Shown here one piece after another: positions 1-8,936 of a stretch of DNA of 64,000 bases. Source of the stretch: Streptomyces sp. NBC_01255 (GTDB taxonomy: Bacteria; Actinomycetota; Actinomycetes; Streptomycetales; Streptomycetaceae). The stretch is taken from the NCBI RefSeq assembly GCF_036226445.1, contig NZ_CP108474.1:2914001-2978000 (forward strand), read 5' to 3'. The notes under the pieces are model-generated. The model was given only the letters and a program-made list of their open reading frames with translations, had not been told where the DNA came from and ran no database searches. Numbering within the stretch: position 1 is the stretch's first letter; every line of letters begins with the position of its first letter. Made by a program: the position numbers and the translations under genes.

Positions 1-849
1 CGCGGCGATCGCGAGGACGGATCCGCGCTCGATGCCGTACGTCGCCGCGACGGCCTGCATCTCCATGCCGTCGGTGACGATCAGCCCCTCGAAGCCCAGC
101 TCCTGGCGCAGCAGACCGGTGAGGATCTGCGGGCTCAGGGTGGCCGGACGGTGCGGGTCGAGCGCGGACAGAAGAATATGCGCGCTCATGACCGCTTTGG
201 TACCCGCGGCGATGGCGGCGCGGAAAGGTACCAGCTCACGGGCGTGCAGTGTGGCGAGGTCCACATCGATCCGGGGCAGCGCGTCGTGCGAGTCGACGTT
301 GGTGTCGCCGTGTCCCGGGAAGTGCTTCGTGCAGGCCGCGACCCCGACGCCCTGGAGGCCGTCGACGTACGCCACGGTGTGCCGGGCGACCAGGTCCGGG
401 TCCGGCCCGAAGGACCGGACGCCGATGACCGGGTTCTCGGCGTTGGAGTTGACGTCCGCCGAGGGCGCCCAGTTGAGATCGACGCCGCACTGGGCGAGCC
501 GGCGGCCGAGCTCGCGGGCCACGGCCCGGGTGAGCTCGACGTCGTCGACACTGCCCAGCGCGTAGCTGCCGGGGAAGGAGGAGCCCTGCTTGACCTCCAG
601 GCGGGTGACGTCCCCGCCCTCCTCGTCGATGGCGACGAGGACGTCGTCCCGCTCCGCGCGCAGCTGCGCGGTGAGCGCGGCGAGCTGCTCGGGGCTGACG
701 ATGTTCCGGCCGAAGAGGCCGACGGAGGACAGGCCCTCGCCGATGTGACGGCGCAGCCAGTCAGGGGCGGTGGTGCCGACGAATCCGGGCTGGAGGACCG
801 TGAGCGCGTCTCGGGTCAGGGTGTCCGAGCCGTGTACGAGAGTGGTCAT
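1..849 (-). CDS. dasD: Glycoside hydrolase family 3 beta-N-acetylhexosaminidase (DasD-like), C-terminus beyond window
   Basis: Encodes the first 283 residues of a GH3 enzyme and runs off the left edge, so the stop is not seen. The NagZ-type signature KHFPGHGDT and downstream SHDALPRID are visible, with VAIDEEGGDV earlier; in this family the His and Asp of the KHFPGHGD loop take part in catalysis. No signal peptide is seen (it begins MTTLVHGSD), so an intracellular enzyme cleaving imported chitobiose or other N-acetylglucosaminides is inferred. It starts 8 bases after the dasC stop and is the last gene of the dasABCD transcription unit. The GH3 call is firm. The dasD name rests on position next to dasA, dasB, dasC and dasR. 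Confidence 0.88.
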   Translation of the reverse strand, partial: MTTLVHGSDTLTRDALTVLQPGFVGTTAPDWLRRHIGEGLSSVGLFGRNIVSPEQLAALTAQLRAERDDVLVAIDEEGGDVTRLEVKQGSSFPGSYALGSVDDVELTRAVARELGRRLAQCGVDLNWAPSADVNSNAENPVIGVRSFGPDPDLVARHTVAYVDGLQGVGVAACTKHFPGHGDTNVDSHDALPRIDVDLATLHARELVPFRAAIAAGTKAVMSAHILLSALDPHRPATLSPQILTGLLRQELGFEGLIVTDGMEMQAVAATYGIERGSVLAIAA

Positions 850-857
850 GGGAGCCG

Positions 858-1739
858 TTATCCCTTCACCGCGCCGGCGGTCAACCCCGCGGCCATCTTG
901 CGCTGGACAAGGAGGAAGAGGATCACGATGGGGACGGCCATCATCGTCGAGCCCGCCATCATCGGTGCGTACTCAGTGCCGTTCTTGGTGATGAAGTTGC
1001 TGAGCCAGACGGTGGCCGTCTGGTTCTGCTGGCTCATCAGCATGAGGGCGTACAGGTACTCGTTCCACGCCTGGATGAAGCCGTATACGGAGGTGGCGAC
1101 CATGCCCGGTGCGAGCAGCGGGAAGACGACCCGGACGAAGGCGCCGGTGCGGGTGCAGCCGTCGACCTGCGCGGCCTCCTCCAGCTCCTTGGGGATGTTC
1201 ACGATGAAACCGCGCAGGGTCCACACGGTGAACGGGAGGATGAAGGTCAGATACGTGAGAATCAAGCCGCTGAGCTTGTCGTACTGACCGAGGTCGTTGA
1301 GCATCAGGAAGACCGGGATGATCATGGCGACGAGCGGGATCATCTGGACCGCGAGGATGCCGACGATCACGATCTTGCGGCCCCGGAAGGCGAAGCGGGA
1401 GATCGCGAGGGCGGCGAGCAGGCCGACCGCGATGCCGATGACGACCACGACGAGCGAGACGACCAGGCTGCGGAGGACCGGTCCCCAGAAGTCCGCGATG
1501 TCGAGGGCGCGCGAGAAGTTCTCGAGCGTGAAGGTCGACGGGAAGAACTGCGGGTTCGGATCGATGGCGTCCTTGGCCGGCTTGAATGCCGTGTTGATCA
1601 TCCAGTAGACCGGGAATCCGGCCGTGAGGACGACGAAGAGACCAAGGAGGTTCCAGCCGAGCTTGGACTTGCGGCGGCGGCTGGGCGCGGGGGCAGAGGC
1701 CTTGACGGCCGAGCCCGCGGAGGCGTTGGCGGCGCTCAC
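858..1739 (-). CDS. dasC: Carbohydrate ABC transporter permease, MalG type (DasC)
   Basis: A 293-residue integral membrane permease with about six hydrophobic segments. The MalG-type EAA loop (EEAAQVDGCTRTGAF, then FPLLAPG) contacts the shared ATPase. The GTG start overlaps the dasB stop in a GTGA arrangement, which implies translational coupling. The first 25 residues are a charged cytoplasmic tail rich in Ala, Ser, Arg and Lys. It should form a heterodimer with DasB for N,N'-diacetylchitobiose uptake. No ATP-binding subunit is encoded nearby; in Streptomyces the multi-purpose ATPase MsiK, encoded elsewhere, serves such systems. The family call is firm; substrate is inferred from the neighbouring dasA and dasR. 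Confidence 0.9.
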   Translation of the reverse strand: MSAANASAGSAVKASAPAPSRRRKSKLGWNLLGLFVVLTAGFPVYWMINTAFKPAKDAIDPNPQFFPSTFTLENFSRALDIADFWGPVLRSLVVSLVVVVIGIAVGLLAALAISRFAFRGRKIVIVGILAVQMIPLVAMIIPVFLMLNDLGQYDKLSGLILTYLTFILPFTVWTLRGFIVNIPKELEEAAQVDGCTRTGAFVRVVFPLLAPGMVATSVYGFIQAWNEYLYALMLMSQQNQTATVWLSNFITKNGTEYAPMMAGSTMMAVPIVILFLLVQRKMAAGLTAGAVKG

Positions 1740-2728
1740 TCCACATCTCCGATCTTGAGCATCTGGCGCATGTAGACGGCGACGACGCCGAGCAGCAGGA
1801 GGACCGTGACAAGCGCGATCGCCGAGCCGGTGCCGTAGTCGTTGACGACGAACGCCCTGTCGAAGGAGTACGTGGTGAGGAGCTGGAACTCGGGCTCGGG
1901 GTGGCCGTTGCGCATCACGTAGACCTGCGGGAAGACGCCCATGTCCCAGATCACCGAGAGCGTGGTCAGCATGACGATGATGGGCTTGAGGATGGGCAGG
2001 GTGACGAAACGGAAGACGCCCCAGGCGCCCGCTCCGTCGAGCCTGGCAGCCTCTTCGAGCTCCTTGGGCACCTGCGTGAGGCCGGCGCTCAGGGTGATCA
2101 CCACGAAGGGGACGGCGCCCCAGACGACGAGCAGCATGATCACGGCGAGGCCCTGCGGGCCGCTGGCGAACCAGTTGTGGCCGATCATGTCGACGCCGGG
2201 GATGCGGCTGAGCAGCCAGTTGAGTACGCCGTAGTCGGCGTCGAAGAGCCACTTGAAGATGGCGGTCGCGACGATGATGGGCATGCCCCAGCTCGCCACG
2301 AGCACGATGTTGATGAGCGCCTTGACCCAGCCCGAGACCTTCTGCAGCAGCAGCGCGATCATCATGCCGAGGACCATGGTGGCGATCACCGCGCCGCCTG
2401 CGAAGAGGATCGTGCGCAGGACGACGGCCCAGAACTCGCCGTCGGTGAGGATCCTGGTGAAGTTCTCGAACCCGGCGGACTCGGCTTCCTGGAAGCCCCA
2501 CAGCTGGGGCTGTCCGAACTTCTGGAACGACAGGGTGACCAGGCGCGTGAGGGGGTAGCCCAGCACCAGGAGGAGGACGAGGAGGCATGGCGCGAGAAGC
2601 AGCCATGGGACACCTGGCCCGCCGTTCGACTTCTTGCCGGGCTTCCCCGGGCCACCGGCTGTGGAGCCGGAGGGTGGCGATTGCCGCACCGGCGGCACCT
2701 TCGCGGTGGTTGTGTCTGCGGCACTCAT
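1736..2728 (-). CDS. dasB: Carbohydrate ABC transporter permease, MalF type (DasB)
   Basis: A 330-residue permease with a Gly/Pro-rich cytoplasmic N-terminus (about 40 residues) and six predicted membrane segments. The EAA loop EEAARLDGAGAWGVF followed by TLPILKP is clear. The ATG at 2728 is chosen because a GAGGAG ribosome binding site lies 7 bases upstream; the frame stays open further up but without a comparable site. It pairs with DasC. A strong 14-bp hairpin separates it from dasA, which probably lowers permease expression relative to the binding protein. Confidence 0.9.
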   Translation of the reverse strand: MSAADTTTAKVPPVRQSPPSGSTAGGPGKPGKKSNGGPGVPWLLLAPCLLVLLLVLGYPLTRLVTLSFQKFGQPQLWGFQEAESAGFENFTRILTDGEFWAVVLRTILFAGGAVIATMVLGMMIALLLQKVSGWVKALINIVLVASWGMPIIVATAIFKWLFDADYGVLNWLLSRIPGVDMIGHNWFASGPQGLAVIMLLVVWGAVPFVVITLSAGLTQVPKELEEAARLDGAGAWGVFRFVTLPILKPIIVMLTTLSVIWDMGVFPQVYVMRNGHPEPEFQLLTTYSFDRAFVVNDYGTGSAIALVTVLLLLGVVAVYMRQMLKIGDVE

Positions 2729-2764
2729 CCCGTGCTCCTCAGCGATCCCTCTCGTGGTACGGGC

Positions 2765-2797
2765 GGCAGGGCCCCGTCGGAGTGACGGGGCCCTGCC
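2765..2797 (-). terminator. Intercistronic hairpin between dasA and dasB
   Basis: A perfect 14-bp GC-rich inverted repeat (2765-2778 with 2784-2797, 5-base loop) lies between the dasA stop and the dasB start. There is no U-run after it on the minus strand. It is best read as a partial terminator or 3'-end stabiliser of dasA mRNA that sets the ratio of binding protein to permeases; the function is inferred. Confidence 0.6.
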
Positions 2798-2803
2798 CAT
2801 AGG

Positions 2804-4081
2804 TCACTTGGTGTTGATGACCTTGTCGATCGCGGCGTCGGCAGCCTTGGCTGCCTCCTCGACCGACTTGCCCTTGGCAATGTCGATGAGCATCGTCTTG
2901 AGGGTCTGGGCCTTCTCGACCTGACCCCAGCCGGGGGCGGTCGGGACGAACCAGCTGGACTCGGCAGCGGTCGCCGGGACTGCGGTGGCCGGATCGTTCT
3001 TCAGCGGAGCGAGAGCCGCCTTGTTGTTGGGCAGGTTGCCCTTGGAGACGAGGCCCTTCTGGCCCTCGGCGCCGGTGAAGGCGGCGATCCACTCGGCGGC
3101 GGCGCCCTGCGCCTTGGACTTGACCGGGATGGCCAGGTCCGAACCGCCGAGGAAGACCGGAAGGTTCTTGCCGTTCGGGCCGGGCATCACGAAGTTCTCG
3201 AGCTTGTCCTTCAGCCCGCCGACCTTGTCGGACTTCGGGTCGGCGGCGGTGGCGCCCTCCCAGCCGGCGGCGAAGATCGTCGCGGACTTGCCCTGGCCGA
3301 AGACGACCGGACGGTCGGACTCGTCCTTCGTCTTGTCACCGTGCATGTACTTGTCGAGGACGCCCTTGTACGCGGTGAGGCCCTTGAGGGACTCGGCCGA
3401 GGACAGGTTCGCCTTCCAGGTCTCGCCGTCCTGCTTGGCGATGGAGCCGCCCGCGTCGTAGACGAAGGCCATCGCGCCGTACCAGTCCGGCGACGGCTGG
3501 TACCAGGCGCTGAACTTGTCGCCCTTCTTCTTCTGGATGGCGTCGAGAGCGGCGGTCAGCTCGGCCCAGGTCTTCGGGGCGGCCTTCACGCCGACCTCGG
3601 CGGCGATGTCCTTGCGCCAGGTGCCTACGCGACCACCGGCGTAGTAGGGGACACCGTAGGTCTTGCCGTTGTAGGTGACCGAGGCCTTCAGGGCGTCGAG
3701 CCACTGGTCGGAGTTCTCGAACTTCGACGCGTCGACCTCGGCGAAGGCGCCCTTGGCCATGTAGCTGATCATCTCGGAGTTGCCCATCTCGACAACGTCC
3801 GGGGCCTTGTCCGTGGCGAGCACCGCGTCGAGCTTGGTGTTCTTGTCCGGCCAGCCGTAGTACTCGTGCTTGATCTTGATGCCCGGGTGCTTCTTGGCCA
3901 CCGCGTCGTCAGCGGCCTTGACGAGCTCGGGCCAGTTGTTCTGAGCGTCGACGGTCAGCCAGACGGTGAGCTCCTTGACGTCGCCGCCGGCCTTGTCACC
4001 GCTCTTGTCGGATCCCCCGCACGCCGCGATTGAGACCATCATGCCCGCGACACCGATCGCCGCGATGAGCTTGCGCTTCAC
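2804..4081 (-). CDS. dasA: Sugar-binding lipoprotein of the chitobiose ABC transporter (DasA)
   Basis: A 425-residue extracellular solute-binding protein (family 1). The N-terminus MKRKLIAAIGVAG is a lipoprotein signal with lipobox IAAC, so Cys21 would be lipidated after cleavage and the protein anchored outside the membrane. It starts at a GTG (4081) with GAGGAGG about six bases upstream. It faces two DasR-operator-like palindromes 90-130 bases upstream. With DasB and DasC it imports (GlcNAc)2, which feeds DasD. Assignment to DasA rests on family plus synteny with dasR. Confidence 0.9.
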   Translation of the reverse strand: MKRKLIAAIGVAGMMVSIAACGGSDKSGDKAGGDVKELTVWLTVDAQNNWPELVKAADDAVAKKHPGIKIKHEYYGWPDKNTKLDAVLATDKAPDVVEMGNSEMISYMAKGAFAEVDASKFENSDQWLDALKASVTYNGKTYGVPYYAGGRVGTWRKDIAAEVGVKAAPKTWAELTAALDAIQKKKGDKFSAWYQPSPDWYGAMAFVYDAGGSIAKQDGETWKANLSSAESLKGLTAYKGVLDKYMHGDKTKDESDRPVVFGQGKSATIFAAGWEGATAADPKSDKVGGLKDKLENFVMPGPNGKNLPVFLGGSDLAIPVKSKAQGAAAEWIAAFTGAEGQKGLVSKGNLPNNKAALAPLKNDPATAVPATAAESSWFVPTAPGWGQVEKAQTLKTMLIDIAKGKSVEEAAKAADAAIDKVINTK

Positions 4082-4169
4082 GCCACCCTCCTCAGGGATG
4101 CCTGCAACCCCTGCCCACCGCGCGAAGACATACGTCGGGTAGTGCTTGTGGGGCTGGGACCTGGCCGTT

Positions 4170-4185
4170 AATGGTTTAGACCAGT
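4170..4185. promoter_or_regulatory. DasR operator (dre) 1, upstream of dasA
   Basis: The sequence AATGGTTTAGACCAGT matches the known dre pattern (a 16-bp palindrome centred on TGGTCTAGACCA) with one deviation in the core. It lies about 90 bases upstream of the dasA start. Expected to bind DasR and be released by glucosamine-6-phosphate, as known for S. coelicolor. Confidence 0.8.
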
Positions 4186-4194
4186 ACCGGGAGC

Positions 4195-4210
4195 TTGGCC
4201 TAGACCTTTT
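4195..4210. promoter_or_regulatory. DasR operator (dre) 2, upstream of dasA
   Basis: TTGGCCTAGACCTTTT is a second dre-like palindrome with core GGCCTAGACC. Its centre is 25 bases from that of dre 1, giving a tandem pair on similar faces of the helix upstream of dasA. Confidence 0.72.
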
Positions 4211-4365
4211 GGGGTGTCAAGGGTGTGCAAGAGGGGTAACGGCGTCCGTTATCGGACCGACACCGAACCCTCGCCCAGCCCCGGCGGACGGCGCGCAAAC
4301 GCGGGCGGCGGCACCCAGGAGGGGTACCGCCGCCCATCGTCCGACCCGCGGAGCCTCCGCGGGGG

Positions 4366-4689
4366 TCAGCCGATCTCGAACTCCGGCGTTCCGTAGACCC
4401 CGGCGGTCTGGTTGCTGGAGCAGGTCGCCCGGGACACCCCCGTCTTCACCCACGGCCCCACCAGCTCCCAGGTCCTCCCGGACGGCCCGATGCAGAATGT
4501 GGTGACCCGGTACTTCGCCGTGCCCACATTCACGCAGCCGGCGGCGGCCGTGTACGGACTCTCCTTCTTGACCCAGCACTCGGGGTAGGCCGCGGAGGCG
4601 GCTGACGCGGGCTGGGCCAGGACGACCCCCGCCCCGGCCATGACCGCCGAACTCACGAACACGGCCGCACTTCTGGCGATCCTGAGCAT
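4366..4689 (-). CDS. Small secreted cysteine-containing protein, paralogue 1
   Basis: A 107-residue protein of unknown function. The N-terminus MLRIARSAAVFVSSAVMAG with QPASAASA is a typical Sec signal peptide ending at an Ala-x-Ala site, leaving a mature part of about 75 residues. ATG 4689 has GGAGGG four to five bases upstream. The mature part shares a pattern with the product at 4760-5089: C-x-W-V or C-x2-W-V, a second Cys, YRV-x3-CI, GPW and a late Cys. Four conserved cysteines suggest two disulfides. It lies 70 bases downstream of its paralogue in the same direction, between dasA and dasR. I do not recognise a named family. Confidence 0.8.
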   Translation of the reverse strand: MLRIARSAAVFVSSAVMAGAGVVLAQPASAASAAYPECWVKKESPYTAAAGCVNVGTAKYRVTTFCIGPSGRTWELVGPWVKTGVSRATCSSNQTAGVYGTPEFEIG

Positions 4690-4759
4690 GCTTCCCTCCA
4701 GATTCCCGACGACGGGTCGACCGTCGAAGCGATGATCGAATTGACGGTCGAATCGACGG

Positions 4760-5089
4760 TCAGACACGGAACTGCACGGTCACCGACAGGACGCGAGCCC
4801 CACAGTCCACCGTGGAGACATCCGGCAGGCCGACACCCTTCCACGGGCCGTACTTCACGAAGGTGTAGGTGTTGTTGCCCGCGATGCACACCGCCTTCAC
4901 CCGGTACGTCTCCTCGCGGGCCGTCCCTCGGCAGACAGCGGACGCCTTGGTGCCGCTGACCCAGTGGTCGCACGCGATACCCGGCACGTCAGCGGTCACG
5001 ACGGCGGCGTTCGCAGGCGCCATGGAGGCGCCACCCAACAACGCGCCCGCAGCCATGGCCACGGCTCCGACAGCAGACCTCTTGCGCAT
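4760..5089 (-). CDS. Small secreted cysteine-containing protein, paralogue 2
   Basis: About 109 residues, with a signal peptide (MRKRSAVGAVAMAAGALLGG, cleavage near PANAA). The mature domain is related to the protein at 4366-4689: HWVSGTKASAVC, ETYRVKAVCIAG, YGPWKGVG and DC align with its partner, including four cysteines. The start may be this ATG or a GTG six bases earlier (5095); an AGGGGA site fits either. A DasR-operator-like palindrome sits about 50 bases upstream, so the two secreted genes are probably co-transcribed and induced with the chitin/GlcNAc regulon. Function unknown. Confidence 0.8.
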   Translation of the reverse strand: MRKRSAVGAVAMAAGALLGGASMAPANAAVVTADVPGIACDHWVSGTKASAVCRGTAREETYRVKAVCIAGNNTYTFVKYGPWKGVGLPDVSTVDCGARVLSVTVQFRV

Positions 5090-5136
5090 GGACACAAGAT
5101 CCCCTTCGCTCTTCGCATACTCTGACTCCGACGGCG

Positions 5137-5152
5137 AAAGGTATAGACCTTC
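5137..5152. promoter_or_regulatory. DasR operator-like site (dre) 3, upstream of the small secreted pair
   Basis: GAAAGGTATAGACCTT carries the dre half-site TAGACC in an AAGGTnTAnACCTT palindrome. It is about 50 bases upstream of the gene starting at 5089, a promoter-overlapping position. It deviates more from consensus than dre 1 or dre 4. Confidence 0.6.
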
Positions 5153-5238
5153 CCCTCGGGAGCGACTACGGGGAACGGAATACTCCGTCACGTCTCCCCC
5201 CGGAGGGGCCCGCGCGAGAGCTCCGCACATCCCGCCGG

Positions 5239-5254
5239 AATGGCCTAGACCAAC
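5239..5254. promoter_or_regulatory. DasR operator-like site (dre) 4, upstream of dasR
   Basis: GAATGGCCTAGACCAA has the core TGGCCTAGACCA, one mismatch from the ideal palindrome. It lies about 170 bases before the dasR start and about 150 bases before the secreted gene on the other strand, so it could serve autoregulation, the divergent unit, or both. Confidence 0.68.
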
Positions 5255-5343
5255 AGGGGATCTCTCGGTGTATAAGAAGCAGGGGACGACTCCTCCTCGC
5301 CGAACCGGCACATATCGGCAGGAGAAACCGTGGTGGCACATGA

Positions 5344-6183
<840 letters not shown>

Positions 6184-6200
6184 GCGGATCCGCACGCCTG

Positions 6201-6238
6201 AGGAGGAGGGTCGCCGAAGTCCCGGCGGCCCTCCTCCT
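6201..6238 (+). terminator. Intrinsic terminator of dasR
   Basis: A 16-bp stem with one G-U pair (6201-6216 with 6223-6238, 6-base loop) is followed by TTTTCGTGTT. It starts 18 bases after the dasR stop. Confidence 0.85.
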
Positions 6239-6352
6239 TTTCGTGTTCCAGGGGATTCGCTTCCGTTATGCGGACAGGGGTTCCGCGGAGCGTAGGCGTC
6301 CCCTAGATTTCCCCAGCATTACCGAGGTGATCAGCGAGGGGACGAAATCGCC

Positions 6353-6634
6353 ATGTCAGAGGCGTCAGAGGTGCCGGAAACGGCAGAAACGACACAAGGG
6401 AAACAACCCGTCATCACCCCCCTGCGGGTGGTGATAGCGCTCTGCCTGTTCGCGCCGTTCGTGGCGATGCTCTGGGTGAGCTCCTACGCGAAGACCGAAC
6501 CGCTCTTCGCCGGCATCCCGTTCTTCTACTGGTACCAGATGCTCTGGGTGCTCGTCTCCACCGCACTCACCATGATCGCGTACAAGCTGTGGCAGCTGGA
6601 CCAGCGAGGCCGCAAGGGAGGTGACGTGCGATGA
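6353..6634 (+). CDS. DUF3311 small membrane protein, symporter partner
   Basis: A 93-residue protein with a hydrophilic N-terminus and two membrane segments (VVIALCLFAPFVAMLWV and the stretch around WVLVSTALTMIAY) separated by the conserved FAGIPFFYWYQ. DUF3311 proteins are typically encoded directly before sodium/solute symporters, much as DhlA/YhjB-type partners are. Its stop overlaps the next start as ATGA, so the two are translationally coupled. Role inferred as an accessory subunit; not demonstrated from sequence. Confidence 0.88.
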   Translation: MSEASEVPETAETTQGKQPVITPLRVVIALCLFAPFVAMLWVSSYAKTEPLFAGIPFFYWYQMLWVLVSTALTMIAYKLWQLDQRGRKGGDVR

Positions 6635-8277
6635 AGGACGTGACCGGCGTGAACGGCGTCGCGCTCGCCGTATTCATCTTCTTCTTCCTGGCCGTCACGG
6701 TCATGGGATTCCTCGCCTCGCGCTGGCGCAGGGCCGAGAACGAGAACAGCCTCGACGAATGGGGCCTGGGCGGCCGGTCGTTCGGCACCTGGGTGACGTG
6801 GTTCCTGCTCGGCGGCGACCTCTACACCGCGTACACCTTCGTCGCCGTCCCGGCGGCCATCTACGCGGCGGGCGCGGCCGGCTTCTTCGCCGTCCCGTAC
6901 ACGATCCTGGTGTACCCGCTGATCTTCACCTTCCTGCCGCGCCTCTGGTCGGTCTCGCACAAGCACGGATACGTCACCACCTCCGACTTCGTGCGCGGCC
7001 GCTTCGGCTCCAAGGGCCTGTCGCTCGCGGTCGCCGTCACCGGCATCCTCGCGACCATGCCGTACATCGCGCTCCAGCTCGTCGGCATCCAGGCCGTCCT
7101 GGACGTGATGGGCGTCGGCGGCGGCGAGACCACGCACTGGTTCATCAAGGACCTGCCGCTGCTCATCGCCTTCGGTGTCCTCGCGGCGTACACGTACTCC
7201 TCGGGCCTGCGCGCCCCGGCGCTCATCGCCTTCGTCAAGGACACCCTGATCTACATCGTCATCGCCGTGGCGATCATCTACATCCCGATCAAGCTCGGCG
7301 GCTTCGACGAGATCTTCGCCAAGGCCGGCGAGGCGTACGCGCAGACCAACGAGGCGACCGGCAAGCCGCGCGGCACGCTCGTCCCCGGCGAGGCCGGCCA
7401 GTGGACGTACGCGACGCTGGCGCTCGGCTCGGCGCTCGCGCTCTTCATGTACCCGCACTCCATCACGGCGACGCTGTCCTCGCGGAGCCGTGAGGTGATC
7501 CGCCGCAACACCACGATCCTGCCGCTGTACTCGCTGATGCTGGGCCTGCTCGCGCTGCTCGGCTTCATGGCGATCGCCGCCGGGATCCAGGTCAAGAACG
7601 GCCAGCTCGCCATCCCGCAGCTCTTCGAGACCATGTTCCCGGACTGGTTCGCGGGCGTCGCCTTCGCCGCGATCGGCATCGGCGCGCTCGTCCCGGCCGC
7701 GATCATGTCGATCGCCGCGGCCAACCTCTTCACCCGCAACATCTACAAGGACTTCATCAAACCGGACGCGACCCCGGCCCAGGAGACCAAGGTCTCCAAG
7801 CTCGTCTCGCTCCTGGTGAAGGTCGGCGCGCTCGCCTTCGTCCTCACCATGGACAAGACGGTCGCGATCAACTTCCAGCTCCTCGGCGGCATCTGGATCC
7901 TCCAGACCTTCCCGGCGCTGGTCGGCGGCCTCTTCACCCGCTGGTTCCACCGCTGGGCGCTGCTCGCCGGCTGGGCCGTCGGCATGGTCTACGGCACGGT
8001 CGCCGCGTACGGCGTCGCCAGCCCGACGCAGAAGCACTTCGGCGGTTCCTCCGCCGAGATCCCGGGCATCGGCGAGATCGGCTACATCGGTCTCACCGCC
8101 TTCGTCCTCAACCTCGTCGTCACGGTCGTCCTGACCTTCGTCCTCAAGGCCGTGAAGGCCCCCGAGGGCATCGACGAGACGTCCCCGTCGGACTACACGG
8201 CCGACGCGCCGGCCCGCACGGCGAAGCCGGACACGGACCCGACGCCGGACGCGAAGGTCGGCGCCGGAGTGCACTGA
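6631..8277 (+). CDS. Sodium:solute symporter family transporter (monocarboxylate-type)
   Basis: A 548-residue polytopic protein with about 13 hydrophobic segments, typical of the SSS family. The N-terminal WGLGGRSFGTWVTWFLLGGD with the following YTAYTF is the usual SSS signature region, and the C-terminal 40 residues are a hydrophilic tail rich in Asp, Thr and Pro. The pairing with DUF3311 resembles MctP/MctC-like carriers of acetate, pyruvate or other short monocarboxylates; the exact substrate cannot be read from sequence. Operon with the preceding gene by a 4-base overlap; a strong terminator follows. Confidence 0.88.
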   Translation: MKDVTGVNGVALAVFIFFFLAVTVMGFLASRWRRAENENSLDEWGLGGRSFGTWVTWFLLGGDLYTAYTFVAVPAAIYAAGAAGFFAVPYTILVYPLIFTFLPRLWSVSHKHGYVTTSDFVRGRFGSKGLSLAVAVTGILATMPYIALQLVGIQAVLDVMGVGGGETTHWFIKDLPLLIAFGVLAAYTYSSGLRAPALIAFVKDTLIYIVIAVAIIYIPIKLGGFDEIFAKAGEAYAQTNEATGKPRGTLVPGEAGQWTYATLALGSALALFMYPHSITATLSSRSREVIRRNTTILPLYSLMLGLLALLGFMAIAAGIQVKNGQLAIPQLFETMFPDWFAGVAFAAIGIGALVPAAIMSIAAANLFTRNIYKDFIKPDATPAQETKVSKLVSLLVKVGALAFVLTMDKTVAINFQLLGGIWILQTFPALVGGLFTRWFHRWALLAGWAVGMVYGTVAAYGVASPTQKHFGGSSAEIPGIGEIGYIGLTAFVLNLVVTVVLTFVLKAVKAPEGIDETSPSDYTADAPARTAKPDTDPTPDAKVGAGVH

Positions 8278-8294
8278 CCTCGCGGTACGGCCAC

Positions 8295-8330
8295 GGGGCC
8301 CGGGATCTCCGCCAGGAGGTCCCGGGCCCC
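8295..8330 (+). terminator. Terminator after the symporter gene
   Basis: An 11-bp perfect stem (8295-8305 with 8320-8330) extends inward by five more pairs including one G-U, leaving a 4-base loop. It lies 17 bases after the symporter stop and ends the two-gene operon. Confidence 0.75.
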
Positions 8331-8360
8331 TGCGCGTGCCTCGCGAGGCAGACTGGCCCC

Positions 8361-8861
8361 ATGGACTTCACGATCAGGGCGGTACGGCCCGAGGAGTACG
8401 AGGAGCTCGGGGATCTCACCGGGCTGACCTATCTGAACGACGGGCTGCTGCTCCACGGCGAGGACGACTTCTATCTGGCCGTGCTGCGCGACACGGCCCG
8501 CCGGGCCCGCGAGGCCGAGGTGCTCGTCGCCGTCGACGCGGACGAGCGGATCATCGGCGGCGTGACCTACGCCCAGGGCGACACCACCTGGGCGGACATA
8601 GCCGTCGTCGGCGAGGCCGAGTTCCGGATGCTCGTGGTCGCGCCGGAGGCCCGCGGCAGGGGCGTCGGAGAGTCGCTCGTACGCCACTGCGCGGACCGCG
8701 CGCGGGCCGTGCCGGAGTGCGCGCGGCTCGTGCTCTCCACGGACGCGAAGATGGTCTCCGCGCACCGGATCTACGAGCGGATGGGCTTCGTCCGCACCCC
8801 GGAGCGGGACTGGGAGCCGGTTCCCGGCCACCGGCTGCGGACCTACGCCCTGGAGTTCTGA
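8361..8861 (+). CDS. GNAT-family N-acetyltransferase
   Basis: A 166-residue GNAT protein beginning MDFTIRAVRPEEYEELG. The acetyl-CoA binding motif A is at about residues 92-105 (RMLVVAPEARGRGVG, matching V-x-P-x-x-R-x-x-G-x-G). Strand 7 and the C-terminal HRIYERMGF motif are typical. Substrate unknown. It is isolated between two strong hairpins, so it is probably monocistronic. Confidence 0.88.
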   Translation: MDFTIRAVRPEEYEELGDLTGLTYLNDGLLLHGEDDFYLAVLRDTARRAREAEVLVAVDADERIIGGVTYAQGDTTWADIAVVGEAEFRMLVVAPEARGRGVGESLVRHCADRARAVPECARLVLSTDAKMVSAHRIYERMGFVRTPERDWEPVPGHRLRTYALEF

Positions 8862-8887
8862 CACCCAAAGCAACCGAGGGCGACACA

Positions 8888-8925
8888 ACATGTGGGGGGT
8901 GCCGCAAGCGGCGCCCCCCACATGT
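8888..8925 (+). terminator. Long hairpin between the GNAT gene and the riboswitch
   Basis: An 18-bp inverted repeat with one G-U pair (8888-8905 with 8908-8925) and a minimal loop. It lies 26 bases after the acetyltransferase stop and 12 bases before the first base of the cobalamin riboswitch, insulating the nrd leader from read-through. No clear U-run follows. Confidence 0.75.
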
Positions 8926-8936
8926 ATGCTCATGCT

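Noticed and set aside
6526..8274. Long antisense frame opposite the symporter gene
   Set aside because: Arg/Asp/Glu/Gly-rich shadow typical of a high-GC reverse frame; the plus strand encodes a complete SSS transporter.
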